Virus record (IMG/VR): IMGVR_UViG_3300025889_000139
Coordinates: 1-58,279 of that record
Reading direction: 5' to 3' (one strand)
Source: a virus
DNA: 58,279 bases
Shown: piece by piece, positions 32,675-40,547 of the stretch
Layout: each line of letters opens with the position of its first letter
Position numbering within the stretch: position 1 is the first letter of the stretch
Made by a program: the position numbers and the translations under genes
The notes under the pieces: generated by a model
Told to the model about the DNA's origin: nothing
The model's database searches: none
Seen by the model: only the letters and a program-made list of their open reading frames with translations

Positions 32675-33301
32675 CTAAAGTTTTAGGTCTTTGATAAGAC
32701 GAATAACGCCTTCTCTTAGATATTTCTGAACTTTTTGATCTTCGCCAGCCTCTTTGGCGATGTTCAGAAGTGCTTGCCCACCATTCATATTCAATAAGCC
32801 TTCATAGATGGCTGTTGGATATGCATTTGGGGCTGATGGTTGGGCTACTACGTCCACTGTGACAATTTCGAAATCTGAGACAGTGCCATTGCTTTCATTA
32901 ACATTACCACTACCTCTACTTGATACGCCCAACTTTACGCCAGACTCCAACATGGTTTGCACGAGCTTACCCATTGGAGTTGGAATAATCTTTAATTTAC
33001 CGAAACCGTTTGCACCTTCCATCCACATATTTTCAATAGTGTGAGATACACGGTCAAGGTTTATCTGCAAATCGTCTGGGTGGTCTACTTCACCTAGAAC
33101 TGATTCACCGTTCTTTAATTTCTCTGTAATCTGTTTAACAGCATTATTGATTTCATTCACTGGATATACACGCTTGTTAGCGTTCTGTACATCACCTTGA
33201 ATACAAATGCCTTTCATAAAGAGTTCCTTACCTTCATTGGCACTTTCAACGACGATTTGTGCCTGATTGAAGGTAAGGTGTTCTCTCAAGTAAGAAGCCA
33301 T
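32675..33301 (-). CDS. 21: Prohead maturation protease, gp21
   Basis: A protein of 208 residues (T4 gp21, 212). The herpesvirus-like serine protease signature is present: GEVDHPDDLQINLDRVSH supplies the catalytic His, and LGVSSRGSGNV the catalytic Ser. GICIQGDVQNANKRVYPVNE is the typical N-terminal part. The enzyme cleaves scaffold and capsid proteins after Glu during head maturation. It has AAAGGAAA before the ATG and forms a block with gp22 and gp23. Confidence 0.93.
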   Translation of the reverse strand: MASYLREHLTFNQAQIVVESANEGKELFMKGICIQGDVQNANKRVYPVNEINNAVKQITEKLKNGESVLGEVDHPDDLQINLDRVSHTIENMWMEGANGFGKLKIIPTPMGKLVQTMLESGVKLGVSSRGSGNVNESNGTVSDFEIVTVDVVAQPSAPNAYPTAIYEGLLNMNGGQALLNIAKEAGEDQKVQKYLREGVIRLIKDLKL

Positions 33302-33331
33302 TTTTACTTTCCTTTAACTCTCTAAGGAGCC

Positions 33332-34108
33332 TTAGTTGTGACTCTTTGGCATTGGGCCTTTGCCCTTGCCTGGGTCTTCGCTCTTGGCTGCTGGAACTTT
33401 GTCGTGTTTACCTAGTTCAGTGTTGATGCCGCCAGCGAAATCACCTGATTTCGGAGTCGCATTGTCGGACATTGAACCCTTGGTTTGCATTGAACCTTTG
33501 CCTGATTTAGCAACTGGTCCGTGGCCTTTACCTGGGTCTTCGCCCTTTGCTGGTGCGACTTTTTCTTTATATTCACGAACAAATGTTTCTTCAACTTCAT
33601 CTTCTTCGTCACCGAAGTCCATGTCGTCGTCTTCTTCATCGTCCATGTCCATTTCTTCGTCGTCACCTTCTTCGTCGTCGAATTCCATACCTAGTTCATC
33701 TTCGTCTTCTTCGTCGCCGTATTCACCGCCGTCTACGATTTCAGAGAATTTTGCTTCTAGGTCATCTAATGCATCTTCTAGATCAACAACACGATCTTCT
33801 AGGTCTTCGTCACCCATCTCATCGTCCATTTCCATTGTCATACCAGCTTCATCAGCTTCGATATCATCAATCATATCGTCGGATGGAAGTTTATTAGAGA
33901 ACTCGTCTTCATCTACGAAAGATTCTCCTAGTTCGTCTTCATCGTCCATGTCCATTTCTTCGTCTTCTGACTCATCTAGGTCTTCTTCATCTAGAATGTT
34001 TTCATAAATTTCACGGGATTTTTCTACGCAGATATCGTGGAGAAGGCTACGGGCCTTGTCCATTTCTTCATTTACTACGTATTCAATTAGTTTTTCAAAC
34101 TTGCTCAT
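33332..34108 (-). CDS. 67: Acidic prohead core protein, gp67-like
   Basis: A protein of 258 residues. The N-terminus MSKFEKLIEYVVNEEMDKAR with ICVEKSREIYENILDEEDL parallels T4 gp67 (helix, then ARNFLIEGEE and an acidic tail). The middle is extremely Asp/Glu/Met-rich with runs such as EEMDMDDEEDDDMDFGDEED, and the C-terminus has repeated Lys/Gly elements KSEDPGKGKGPMPKSHN and KGEDPGKGHGPVAKSGKGS. T4 gp67 is 80 residues; the large acidic extension is unusual. Likely part of the scaffold core and digested by gp21. Confidence 0.75.
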   Translation of the reverse strand: MSKFEKLIEYVVNEEMDKARSLLHDICVEKSREIYENILDEEDLDESEDEEMDMDDEDELGESFVDEDEFSNKLPSDDMIDDIEADEAGMTMEMDDEMGDEDLEDRVVDLEDALDDLEAKFSEIVDGGEYGDEEDEDELGMEFDDEEGDDEEMDMDDEEDDDMDFGDEEDEVEETFVREYKEKVAPAKGEDPGKGHGPVAKSGKGSMQTKGSMSDNATPKSGDFAGGINTELGKHDKVPAAKSEDPGKGKGPMPKSHN

Positions 34109-34145
34109 ATTAGTAAAACTCCTTTAAAGTTAATAGGCTTCTATA

Positions 34146-34165
34146 CACTTATTTACCAATAAGTG
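34146..34165. other. Perfect 8-bp hairpin in intergenic region
   Basis: CACTTATT-TACC-AATAAGTG, in the 102-base gap between the core protein and the small gene at 34211. No T run follows on either strand, so it is more likely an mRNA processing or leader structure than a terminator. Confidence 0.5.
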
Positions 34166-34210
34166 CTTATATATTTAGCAAATAACTTATTTTTTGCATT
34201 TTTTGGAGTT

Positions 34211-34447
34211 TTATAGTGACATTTCACCGCCTTCTTCCGAAGGTGCTTTGTATTGTTGCTGAATCTGTTTGATTTTTTCCTCATATTCTACTGTCCTCGC
34301 ATCATTCATCATACGAAGTTTGTTAATATGGGCAAGGGTTAATCGTGTTTTACGAGTATCGGATTTATTTGCTCTTGACTCATCTTCTTTCTGGTCAAGG
34401 TGTCCTTCTTGGTCTTCGGGGCGGGTATATAACTCTGCTAAAAACAT
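34211..34447 (-). CDS. Small conserved protein between gp20 and the core gene
   Basis: A protein of 78 residues starting MFLAELYTRPEDQEGHLDQK at ATG 34447; a GTG one codon upstream is in frame but the ATG is the better choice with AAAGGTAC upstream. It has a helical, charged plan with DTRKTRLTLAHINKLRMMND. A protein with the same N-terminus (FxxELYTRP) and the TRKTRLTL segment is found between portal and protease in marine T4-like phages. The position is equivalent to T4 gp67/gp68, small prohead core components. Its late box overlaps the gp20 stop. Confidence 0.7.
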   Translation of the reverse strand: MFLAELYTRPEDQEGHLDQKEDESRANKSDTRKTRLTLAHINKLRMMNDARTVEYEEKIKQIQQQYKAPSEEGGEMSL

Positions 34448-34465
34448 CACTGTACCTTTTTCTTT

Positions 34466-34473
34466 TATTTATC
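34466..34473 (-). promoter_or_regulatory. Late promoter box
   Basis: GATAAATA on the minus strand, overlapping the TGA stop of gp20 and 18 bases before ATG 34447. Confidence 0.65.
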
Positions 34474-36169
34474 AAATATCAAGGTCTTCACCGCCCTCAA
34501 CAGGAGTTCCGCCTTCGTCTTCTAGACCCATATCATCTCCCATATCAGGCTGTTCGGGATCGGCAAGTTCCATATCACTCTCGAAACCACCAGGACTCAT
34601 ACCAATACCGCGCATACTTTCTCCGCTAATAGGTAATGTATCGTCTTGAGAATTTTCTTCACGCCACATCTCATCATTCTCTTGCATCTCTTCTTCTGTA
34701 AGACCGAGATAGCGTTTCATTAGAAAACGTTTCGCCATATATGGTTCATCTTTCAGTTGTGTAAATGTACTAATACGGTTACTATCCACCTCTACTTGTC
34801 GATAGGCAGCAAAATTTTGTGGTTCATTGAAACGTAAGTCAAACACAGAGTTATCAATCTCAAGACCACGGTAAGAAAGGAAAATTTTGAATTCTTGGTC
34901 AAGTGTTGGAGCAATAAGAGTTTGTAATCCCATGCAGAAGTCGTTATATACCTGTTCTTCCATCAAGGATTGGCCTAATTTCCCATCATTATAAGCAGAG
35001 TTTCCGTCACTTGAGAAGGTTGAGATATATGTTTTCGGTACACGCAATCCGTGTAGTAATAGATTGTTGAAATATAATAGGTCATTAATCTCGCCAAGGT
35101 TAGAACCACCTTCTAATGTTTCCACACTTGAACCACGACCATCAGCAGTTGTTGGGAAGAAATAATCCTCACCAGTTGATAGTGGGTTATATGTAGCATC
35201 CATAGCATTTTGACCACCGTTTACAGACGGTAGACGCTTTTGATGGATTTCGTTCTTTACACGCTCAACAAAAGCCATAGCCATATGGGAAGGCATATTA
35301 CCTACATCAATCTTGAATACACGGCGTTCTGGGGCACGTTGAATACGGTAGATTAGGATTGCGTCTTCAAGAAGTTCTTTCTGCTTGAATACTTTATAGA
35401 TTTTCTCAAGAATGGATGTACCGAAAGGCCAAGATACATCAAGTCCTTCTGTTAGGGTACAATGAACAATGTGTTCAACAGCAATAGCATTCTCGTTGAT
35501 TTGTTGTTCAAAACGAGAACCACCATCCATAGCATACCCACCCTGTGGCTGTAAATAACTTTGATTTACACTTGTTCCGGTAGACGTTACGCCAGTTGAT
35601 GCATCCTGGTGTGTATGCTGGGTCATCGTCATGTTTTCGAAGTTTGGGTTGATGTTTCTAAGAACGTATTGCTCTGGTTTCTTACCATCACCTTCGTTCA
35701 CGATAACTTTAACAACATCTTCCATCGTAACCCAGTATAACTCCATTGTCTCTGGATCACGGATAAATACTTGGTCACCGTACTTGATGGTGTTTCTGAA
35801 AATCTTGAAGATACGTTTTTCAAAATCGTTAATTTTCCACCATTGGATAAGTGCTTCACGGAGCATCTTGATTTCATTATCAGTTGCTTTTTCGTTGAAA
35901 TAAATGTCGAAAGAAGTACCGTTCTCTACGTTTTTCTGTGTGCAAGAACGAGCAATAATGTCTAGGGCAGCATTGACTACAGCATCAGCATCCATATTCT
36001 CATATTGAGCATATCGTTCAATACGGTTAGGGTGACCAGTATATACATCTGGTAGATTGTTTGCCCAGTTTCCATACCCAAAGGAGTCTGTATTACTATG
36101 ACCAGCGTTCGCATGGGTCAATGGGCTGGATGTAGAACTGTGTAGTTTAAAGTGTTTGCGCCAAGACAT
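34472..36169 (-). CDS. 20: Portal protein, gp20
   Basis: A protein of 565 residues (T4 gp20, 524). Signature segments are GYGNWANNLPDVYTGHPNRI and ERYAQYENMDADAVVNAALD, EHIVHCTLTEGLDVSWPFGT, QKELLEDAILIYRIQRAPER with RVFKIDVGNMP, EDYFFPTTADGRGSSVETLE and GSNLGEINDLLYFNNLLL, and GLRVPKTYISTF. The protein forms the dodecameric portal through which DNA is packaged. AAAGGAA precedes the ATG and a late box lies about 20 bases upstream. The acidic C-terminus is variable. Confidence 0.95.
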   Translation of the reverse strand: MSWRKHFKLHSSTSSPLTHANAGHSNTDSFGYGNWANNLPDVYTGHPNRIERYAQYENMDADAVVNAALDIIARSCTQKNVENGTSFDIYFNEKATDNEIKMLREALIQWWKINDFEKRIFKIFRNTIKYGDQVFIRDPETMELYWVTMEDVVKVIVNEGDGKKPEQYVLRNINPNFENMTMTQHTHQDASTGVTSTGTSVNQSYLQPQGGYAMDGGSRFEQQINENAIAVEHIVHCTLTEGLDVSWPFGTSILEKIYKVFKQKELLEDAILIYRIQRAPERRVFKIDVGNMPSHMAMAFVERVKNEIHQKRLPSVNGGQNAMDATYNPLSTGEDYFFPTTADGRGSSVETLEGGSNLGEINDLLYFNNLLLHGLRVPKTYISTFSSDGNSAYNDGKLGQSLMEEQVYNDFCMGLQTLIAPTLDQEFKIFLSYRGLEIDNSVFDLRFNEPQNFAAYRQVEVDSNRISTFTQLKDEPYMAKRFLMKRYLGLTEEEMQENDEMWREENSQDDTLPISGESMRGIGMSPGGFESDMELADPEQPDMGDDMGLEDEGGTPVEGGEDLDI

Positions 36170-36190
36170 TCGTATTCCTTTTATATAGGG

Positions 36191-36198
36191 TATTTATT
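36191..36198 (-). promoter_or_regulatory. Late promoter box for gp20
   Basis: AATAAATA on the minus strand, 22 bases before the gp20 start, with the ribosome-binding site AAAGGAA between. Confidence 0.65.
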
Positions 36199-36211
36199 AG
36201 AAAAATATTCA

Positions 36212-38296
36212 TTAGTCAGGTTTTGATGCTACGTCAGCGGTGTTTGAACTTGTTTTTTTGGCTTCTTTTAATAACTCTTGTAGAGTTTCCAGAACTGCAT
36301 TACTATCTTCAATTTCCTTGTTTGTTCTATTGCGTTCGAAACCACGCTGTTTAGAGGCATCTGTTCTAAGATCAGCTATTTCTTTCTTTAGTTCCTCAAT
36401 GTTAGTTTTAAGATGTTGCTTTTCTTCGTCATCTATTTTTTTATCACTTGAGATCAAATCCCCAAACTTACCGTACCTCTCGGACGTGGAACCTCTGAAC
36501 GGATTAAGGCCCGAAGTCGTAGGATCGTATATTTGTCTTCCTATCGGATTACCAGAGGCATCGACCGCACCGAGTTCGTCCACCACTTTGGCGGTCCGCC
36601 TTGCGGAAGATGTGCTACTGCTATCTGGATTGTTCACACCATTCATTTTTTCCAAAATTGTACCAAGATTATTTAATTGTTCTGCCACAAACTCAATAGA
36701 TTTAGATGATATTTCAACCAAAGTTCCACCGACACCGAGGGTTTTTTGTCCCAGTTCTTGTAGTTGTTCAGCAGCATTTTGTAAAGATTGAGATGCTTTG
36801 TTGACCTGTTGTGTCGTTTTATCTAAACCTTTAGCAGCGCCTTCGATATCGGCACTTAGTTTCGTATTATCCAATGCAACCTGTTTTCTAACTGCATCAG
36901 ATGTAAAAGTATATGTGTCTTGTACAGTTTTAATGATACCTTCCTGGGCGGCACCAGGAATAGTAGCTAGTTGTGCAATCCACCTATTACCTTTTACGTC
37001 AGCCGCAAAACCTTCAGTAGCAGCTTTATAACTGGAAAACATAGCATCTGAGTATGCTTTTGGGTTTGCACCTTGCTTTATTTGTAGCGTTTGATCGGTT
37101 AACCATTTTACCAAAGAGGCGTTTGTTCTTGCAAACTGCAACGTATCGTCTGAAACCAATCTACCTCTGGACAACACTTCATCGATAACTTTTTGACCCA
37201 GTGGACCAAACTGTGCTGCTACTGTTGTCAACTGTTTAAAATTATCAGTTACACCGGTAATGTTCTGTTCGGCTAGTTCATCCAATGAAGCACGAACAGC
37301 CGCTGATCTCATAGCTTCCTGTTGTTTCTTTTGTATTGCATCTACTTCTTCGCCAGTGAAGGAACTTAGTAGTTTAAGGTTTTTAGCATACTGTTGTGCG
37401 CCGGTTCTCACTTCCTCTTGAGACATATACTGTAACTGCCCTGTTCGCTGAACCATTGCCAAATATTCCGCTTGTGTCTCCCTAGCTTCTTCAAATGAGT
37501 ACCCAAGACTTCTTAGTTCCAATTCACGTTCTTCTCTTAATTTTATACTGGCAGCTTGTTCGGCTTTTGTTGCACCAATCGATGATCTCATCCACGTATT
37601 AAATGTAGTAACACCATTGGACACTGAACCACCGAGAAGTACTAACTCAGCATTTGCTTTTTTCGTGAACGTCTGAAATTGTGTGAGTAGAAGTCCCGTT
37701 TCGTTAGCTTTTTCACCCATTTCAGTCAGGCCACCGGCAAATTGTACACCTTGGGCTTGTAATGTTCTCATTGTGTCTGTATATTTCTGCAACTGACCCA
37801 GTGCAAAACCACTGAAAGCGGCTCCAGCCGTAATTATAGCTGCTCCGGCTTTACCAGCAGCAGTTGATAACCCACCAATGAATGGAATGGCACTTGCTGC
37901 TTCGCCAGCAGCTTCGGCCATTTTACCAAGCTGATCAGCAACCATTTTGATTATTGGTTGGAAACTGGTGAAAGACTGTTTGGAATCCATTAGACCGCCA
38001 GCAACATCACCGCTGGCTTTAGCAAGGTTCTTTCCTGCATTTTTCGCACTAGTAGAAAATAAACTCATGTTATCGGCAGTATCTTCTAAAATATCGTCAA
38101 TATTTTCTAGTTCACCACCCGCTTGGCGTAGTTGCCTTCTGAAATTATCAATGTCTCTTCTTCCGCCGCCACCGCCGCCGGTTCCATTACCGCCAGATAT
38201 CAAAGAAAGAGCATCGACAATACTATTGGTGTTTCTTTCACTAGCAGTCATCAATGATGCAAGACTATTAACAATATCATCATTCGTTGCCGCCAT
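36212..38296 (-). CDS. Tape measure protein (gp29-like role)
   Basis: A protein of 694 residues. It has a Gly-rich linker (residues 35-46), long amphipathic helices, and a hydrophobic Ala/Gly segment at about 135-175 (AGEAASAIPFIGGLSTAAGK, then AGAAIITAGAAFSGFALGQL) typical of tape measure proteins that later insert in the host membrane. The rest is helical, with a charged C-terminus (ETLQELLKEAKK). No strong ribosome-binding site is present before ATG 38296, but a late box is 44 bases upstream. It lies next to the portal and is divergent from gp26, unlike the order in T4. Confidence 0.75.
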   Translation of the reverse strand: MAATNDDIVNSLASLMTASERNTNSIVDALSLISGGNGTGGGGGGRRDIDNFRRQLRQAGGELENIDDILEDTADNMSLFSTSAKNAGKNLAKASGDVAGGLMDSKQSFTSFQPIIKMVADQLGKMAEAAGEAASAIPFIGGLSTAAGKAGAAIITAGAAFSGFALGQLQKYTDTMRTLQAQGVQFAGGLTEMGEKANETGLLLTQFQTFTKKANAELVLLGGSVSNGVTTFNTWMRSSIGATKAEQAASIKLREERELELRSLGYSFEEARETQAEYLAMVQRTGQLQYMSQEEVRTGAQQYAKNLKLLSSFTGEEVDAIQKKQQEAMRSAAVRASLDELAEQNITGVTDNFKQLTTVAAQFGPLGQKVIDEVLSRGRLVSDDTLQFARTNASLVKWLTDQTLQIKQGANPKAYSDAMFSSYKAATEGFAADVKGNRWIAQLATIPGAAQEGIIKTVQDTYTFTSDAVRKQVALDNTKLSADIEGAAKGLDKTTQQVNKASQSLQNAAEQLQELGQKTLGVGGTLVEISSKSIEFVAEQLNNLGTILEKMNGVNNPDSSSTSSARRTAKVVDELGAVDASGNPIGRQIYDPTTSGLNPFRGSTSERYGKFGDLISSDKKIDDEEKQHLKTNIEELKKEIADLRTDASKQRGFERNRTNKEIEDSNAVLETLQELLKEAKKTSSNTADVASKPD

Positions 38297-38321
38297 AATT
38301 ATATACCGCCATTATTAATCA

Positions 38322-38329
38322 AATAAATA
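38322..38329 (+). promoter_or_regulatory. Late promoter box for gp26
   Basis: AATAAATA on the plus strand, 35 bases before ATG 38365, interleaved with the divergent late box at 38340 on the other strand. Confidence 0.6.
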
Positions 38330-38339
38330 TTCATACAGA

Positions 38340-38347
38340 TATTTATC
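38340..38347 (-). promoter_or_regulatory. Late promoter box for tape measure gene
   Basis: GATAAATA on the minus strand, 44 bases before ATG 38296. The two late promoters of this divergent pair point through one another. Confidence 0.65.
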
Positions 38348-38364
38348 GTTATGGAGTTATCAAT

Positions 38365-39201
38365 ATGAATACAAATCCACTACAAAGTTACTTTCGTGTG
38401 CCGGCATTAGTTCTAGAACTTCCGAGTAAAGGAGAATGGTATCCTGAAGGAATGCTTGCAAGTGATAACGGCGAAGTAGAAGTTTTCCCAATGACGGCAA
38501 AAGATGATATTATTCTCCAAACCCCTGATGCTCTTTTAAATGGTTCTGCTACTAGAAAAATTATAGAAAGCTGCATACCTTCCATAAAGGATGCTAACTG
38601 GGTTCCATCTATTGACCTTGATTCTATTTTAATCGCTATCAGAATTGCTTCGTATGGCGAGACACTAACTATAACTTCTGAATGTCCGAATGAACAATGT
38701 AGAAACGTAGATGATTATAAAATAGACTTATCAAGTGTTCTAGATAGAATACAAGTTCCCGATCTAAATGTTCCCGCTGTATATAAAGATTTAAAAATAT
38801 TTTTTAAACCACAAAACTTTAAGACTATAAACTCTAAGAACTTAGAAGCATATGAGCAAAAAAGAGCTATAATGGTAGCAACAAATAAAGATGAAGATGA
38901 AGAGAATAGATTGTTTATCCTCAACGATATTGTAGCAAAAATTGCGGATTTGACATTAAATCAGATAACCGATAGTATATTATATATAGAAATGCCCGAT
39001 GGTAAAAAAATTGATAACGTTGTACATCTAAATGAGTTTATTGATAACTGTGATAGAATCACATACGAGGCAATAAAGAAAAAGATATTCGAAATGAATG
39101 CTAAAAATGAAAAGATATCCGATATGCATATCACTTGTGATAAGTGCGGAAATGAATATATTACTAAACTTTCATTGGAATTTTCTGATTTTTTCGGGTA
39201 A
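38365..39201 (+). CDS. 26: Baseplate/tail assembly protein, gp26-like
   Basis: A protein of 278 residues of the T4 baseplate gp26 family (PF12322 type). Landmarks are VPALVLELPSKGEWYPEGML, VEVFPMTAKDDIILQTPDAL, ATRKIIESCIPSIKD, SECPNEQC and a C-terminal zinc pair CDKCGNEYITKLSLEFSDFF. T4 gp26 is 208 residues and helps build the baseplate hub. GGAG precedes the ATG. The last codons GAT TTT TTC GGG TAA contain a T TTT TTC slippery heptamer, followed six bases later by an 11-pair stem, so some ribosomes should shift -1 and continue into the next frame. Confidence 0.85.
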   Translation: MNTNPLQSYFRVPALVLELPSKGEWYPEGMLASDNGEVEVFPMTAKDDIILQTPDALLNGSATRKIIESCIPSIKDANWVPSIDLDSILIAIRIASYGETLTITSECPNEQCRNVDDYKIDLSSVLDRIQVPDLNVPAVYKDLKIFFKPQNFKTINSKNLEAYEQKRAIMVATNKDEDEENRLFILNDIVAKIADLTLNQITDSILYIEMPDGKKIDNVVHLNEFIDNCDRITYEAIKKKIFEMNAKNEKISDMHITCDKCGNEYITKLSLEFSDFFG

Positions 39202-39269
39202 GGCTTTTACAGCTAGATAACCAGAGCATTGTAAAAATGCTGAAAGATATGGAAAAGTCTGTAAAAGCC
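39189..39269 (+). promoter_or_regulatory. Programmed -1 ribosomal frameshift signal
   Basis: Slippery heptamer T TTT TTC at 39189-39195 in the gp26 frame, spacer GGGTAA (six bases, holding the gp26 stop), then GGCTTTTACAG (39202-39212) perfectly complementary to CTGTAAAAGCC (39259-39269). Inside the loop AGCAT (39225-39229) pairs with ATGCT (39237-39241). The -1 frame is open from the heptamer to the stop at 39425. Heptamer, spacer and stem all fit the standard -1 frameshift design. Confidence 0.8.
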
Positions 39270-39425
39270 ATCAAGAAAAACTTACTTGTTATATGCTGGA
39301 ATATGAGAGGAAGTATTAGCTACAGTGAAGCAATGCATTTGAGTAGTGAAGAAATGGAAATCATTTCATCTATCATAAGCGATAATATGGAAGTAACGAA
39401 TAAGTCAGGACTTCCTTATTTCTAG
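39237..39425 (+). CDS. gp26 frameshift extension (tail assembly chaperone-type ORF)
   Basis: The frame gives 62 residues from ATG 39237 (MLKDMEKSVKAIKKNLLVIC onward to SGLPYF) but has no ribosome-binding site and lies inside a predicted stem. It is open upstream without a stop to the slippery site, so the real product is probably a gp26 fusion of about 353 residues, with RVRLLQLDNQSIVK joining the two parts. The ICWNMRGSISYSEAMHLSSE segment is conserved in marine T4-like phages after gp26. The arrangement recalls the lambda G/GT and P2 E/E+E' tail chaperones. T4 gp51 is a possible functional counterpart. Confidence 0.75.
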   Translation: MLKDMEKSVKAIKKNLLVICWNMRGSISYSEAMHLSSEEMEIISSIISDNMEVTNKSGLPYF

Positions 39426-39956
39426 TTATGGATTTGCAGCATCCCACGCCGCTTGTACTGCCGCCTGATCAGTTGCTGGAACAAAACCGGCGCCGGTAAT
39501 TCTTAACCACTGTGAACCATTCCATTTATGACCGACACCCAAATAATCGATCCTACTATTAGGAGCAGGCCCAGCAGGCGGTGTATCTGTCATTTTCTTA
39601 CTAAATTTATCTTTTGCTCTATTAATAACTAGTTGTGTTAGATATTCTTTGATATCATCACCGCTATTGTATGGTGGAGTCGTTTTGGATAAATCGTTTT
39701 CATTGAAAACTTTACCTACAAACATTTTTAACAGTTTATCGATTGCATCTTGTTTAACTACTGGGTCGTTATCTTCAAGTTCTGGGTTATCCGGAGTATA
39801 TTTACCTATAGTCGATATCCAAAGATCATGGACTTTTTTTGCGGAAACTTTAGCAACATGCATTAGTTTCTTTTTATCCAGCTTTTCTTTGGTCTTACTC
39901 AATCCCTTTCTAATAGAATCGATTGGACCTTCAGTAATAATTTCATGTGTTTTCAT
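39426..39956 (-). CDS. Probable virion-associated protein, unknown function
   Basis: A protein of 176 residues; I use ATG 39956 (MKTHEIITEGPIDSIRKGLS) because the longer frame only adds noncoding-like residues and this N-terminus resembles other phage MKxxEIxxE proteins. Residues 15-120 are helical and Lys-rich. The C-terminus has GVGHKWNGSQWLRITGAG, the same WNG-x-W motif seen in gp14, gp15, gp18 and fibres, which links it to the virion. No ribosome-binding site is clear; a GATAAATA box ends eight bases before the ATG. It ends one base after the convergent gp26 extension. Confidence 0.6.
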   Translation of the reverse strand: MKTHEIITEGPIDSIRKGLSKTKEKLDKKKLMHVAKVSAKKVHDLWISTIGKYTPDNPELEDNDPVVKQDAIDKLLKMFVGKVFNENDLSKTTPPYNSGDDIKEYLTQLVINRAKDKFSKKMTDTPPAGPAPNSRIDYLGVGHKWNGSQWLRITGAGFVPATDQAAVQAAWDAANP

Positions 39957-40179
39957 AGTACAGTTATTTATCAGTAATCGATGAACTACGTTCATCGGTG
40001 TAACTCATAACTTCGTTTCGCTTCGCTGCACTCAGTTATTCATTCCACATTTCATTCCATAGTTATTGGGGCTTAAAATTTTAGAACTGAATAGTTCTTA
40101 TTTCCACTATTTCTGTAGATTTTGGGCATACTTCTCCTATCCGCAGGAGAAGTAAAAAAAGCCGTACTCTTTCTGTGAG

Positions 40180-40420
40180 TTTCTACAGCATTTACCTAAA
40201 GGGGATTTCCTAAGAACGAAGGCGATTAGCCGTTACCTCCTACCCCAGCTTCCTCTAATGGACCCTCACATCCCGTAGATAACCAAGATGAGTTTTGGGC
40301 TGCGGTTGTACCTTTTTCACAGTGCCGCAATCATTTGAGCCGTAAGTGTCTCTGCCTCCCACGCATGGACGCATAATGCGAGCCGTCCTGACGCATAATT
40401 AAAACATATTGTGTGGGTAT
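40180..40420 (-). ncRNA. Candidate guide-RNA-type (omega/reRNA) relic
   Basis: Read on the minus strand, the GC-rich stretch with GCGG/CCGC and GACG/CGTC stems, ending in TAGGAAATCCCCTTTAGG, has the look of the 3' RNA of IS200/IS605-type tnpB elements, where the RNA scaffold overlaps the end of tnpB and finishes in a CCCC...TTTAGGG element. The resemblance is from memory and no nuclease gene is present next to it. A covariance search is needed to confirm or reject it. Confidence 0.3.
40226..40321 (-). pseudogene. Possible tnpB C-terminal remnant
   Basis: The minus frame ending TAA 40226 reads CEKGTTAAQNSSWLSTGCEG then PLEEAGVGGNG, and a neighbouring frame just upstream reads LALCVHAWEAETLTAQMIAA; joined by one frameshift they look like the low-complexity tail of a TnpB protein ending near an EAG motif. 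The core nuclease and zinc-finger parts are absent. Weak evidence. Confidence 0.25.
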
Positions 40421-40534
40421 TTTGTGCCTATTGTGCCTAAATGGGATGTCCCGGAGGTATGCCTGATTGTGCCTAAGTTTTATGCCTTACAGATACTATT
40501 ATATATGCTTTATAAATCAAGAGTCAATTTTTTT

Positions 40535-40542
40535 TATAAATA
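40535..40542 (+). promoter_or_regulatory. Late promoter box for FkbM gene
   Basis: A perfect TATAAATA, ending five bases before ATG 40548. Transcription from it would begin at or very near the start codon. Confidence 0.65.
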
Positions 40543-40547
40543 AAAAC

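Larger units (their letters stand above)
39957..40547. other. 590-base noncoding region, structured
   Basis: The only long gap in the window. It holds a late box at 39965-39972 (minus), hairpins at 40083-40098 (AGAACT/AGTTCT), 40130-40153 (nine pairs) and 40370-40391 (GGACG/CGTCC enclosing GCAT/ATGC), and a tract with three TGTGCCTA units near 40420-40475. Reading minus, the section 40420 to about 40180 looks like the end of a tnpB gene with its overlapping RNA. No tRNA is seen. Confidence 0.6.

Noticed and set aside
33360-34007. Plus-strand serine-rich ORF of 215 codons
   Set aside because: Exact antisense of the Asp/Glu-rich core protein; the Ser run is the complement of GAT/GAA repeats.
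40130-40153. Strong nine-pair hairpin as a terminator
   Set aside because: On the plus strand it is followed by As, and on the minus strand the T run precedes it, so it does not fit a rho-independent terminator.
39957-40547. tRNA or tmRNA in the long intergenic region
   Set aside because: No cloverleaf with acceptor stem and TTC arm could be drawn on either strand.
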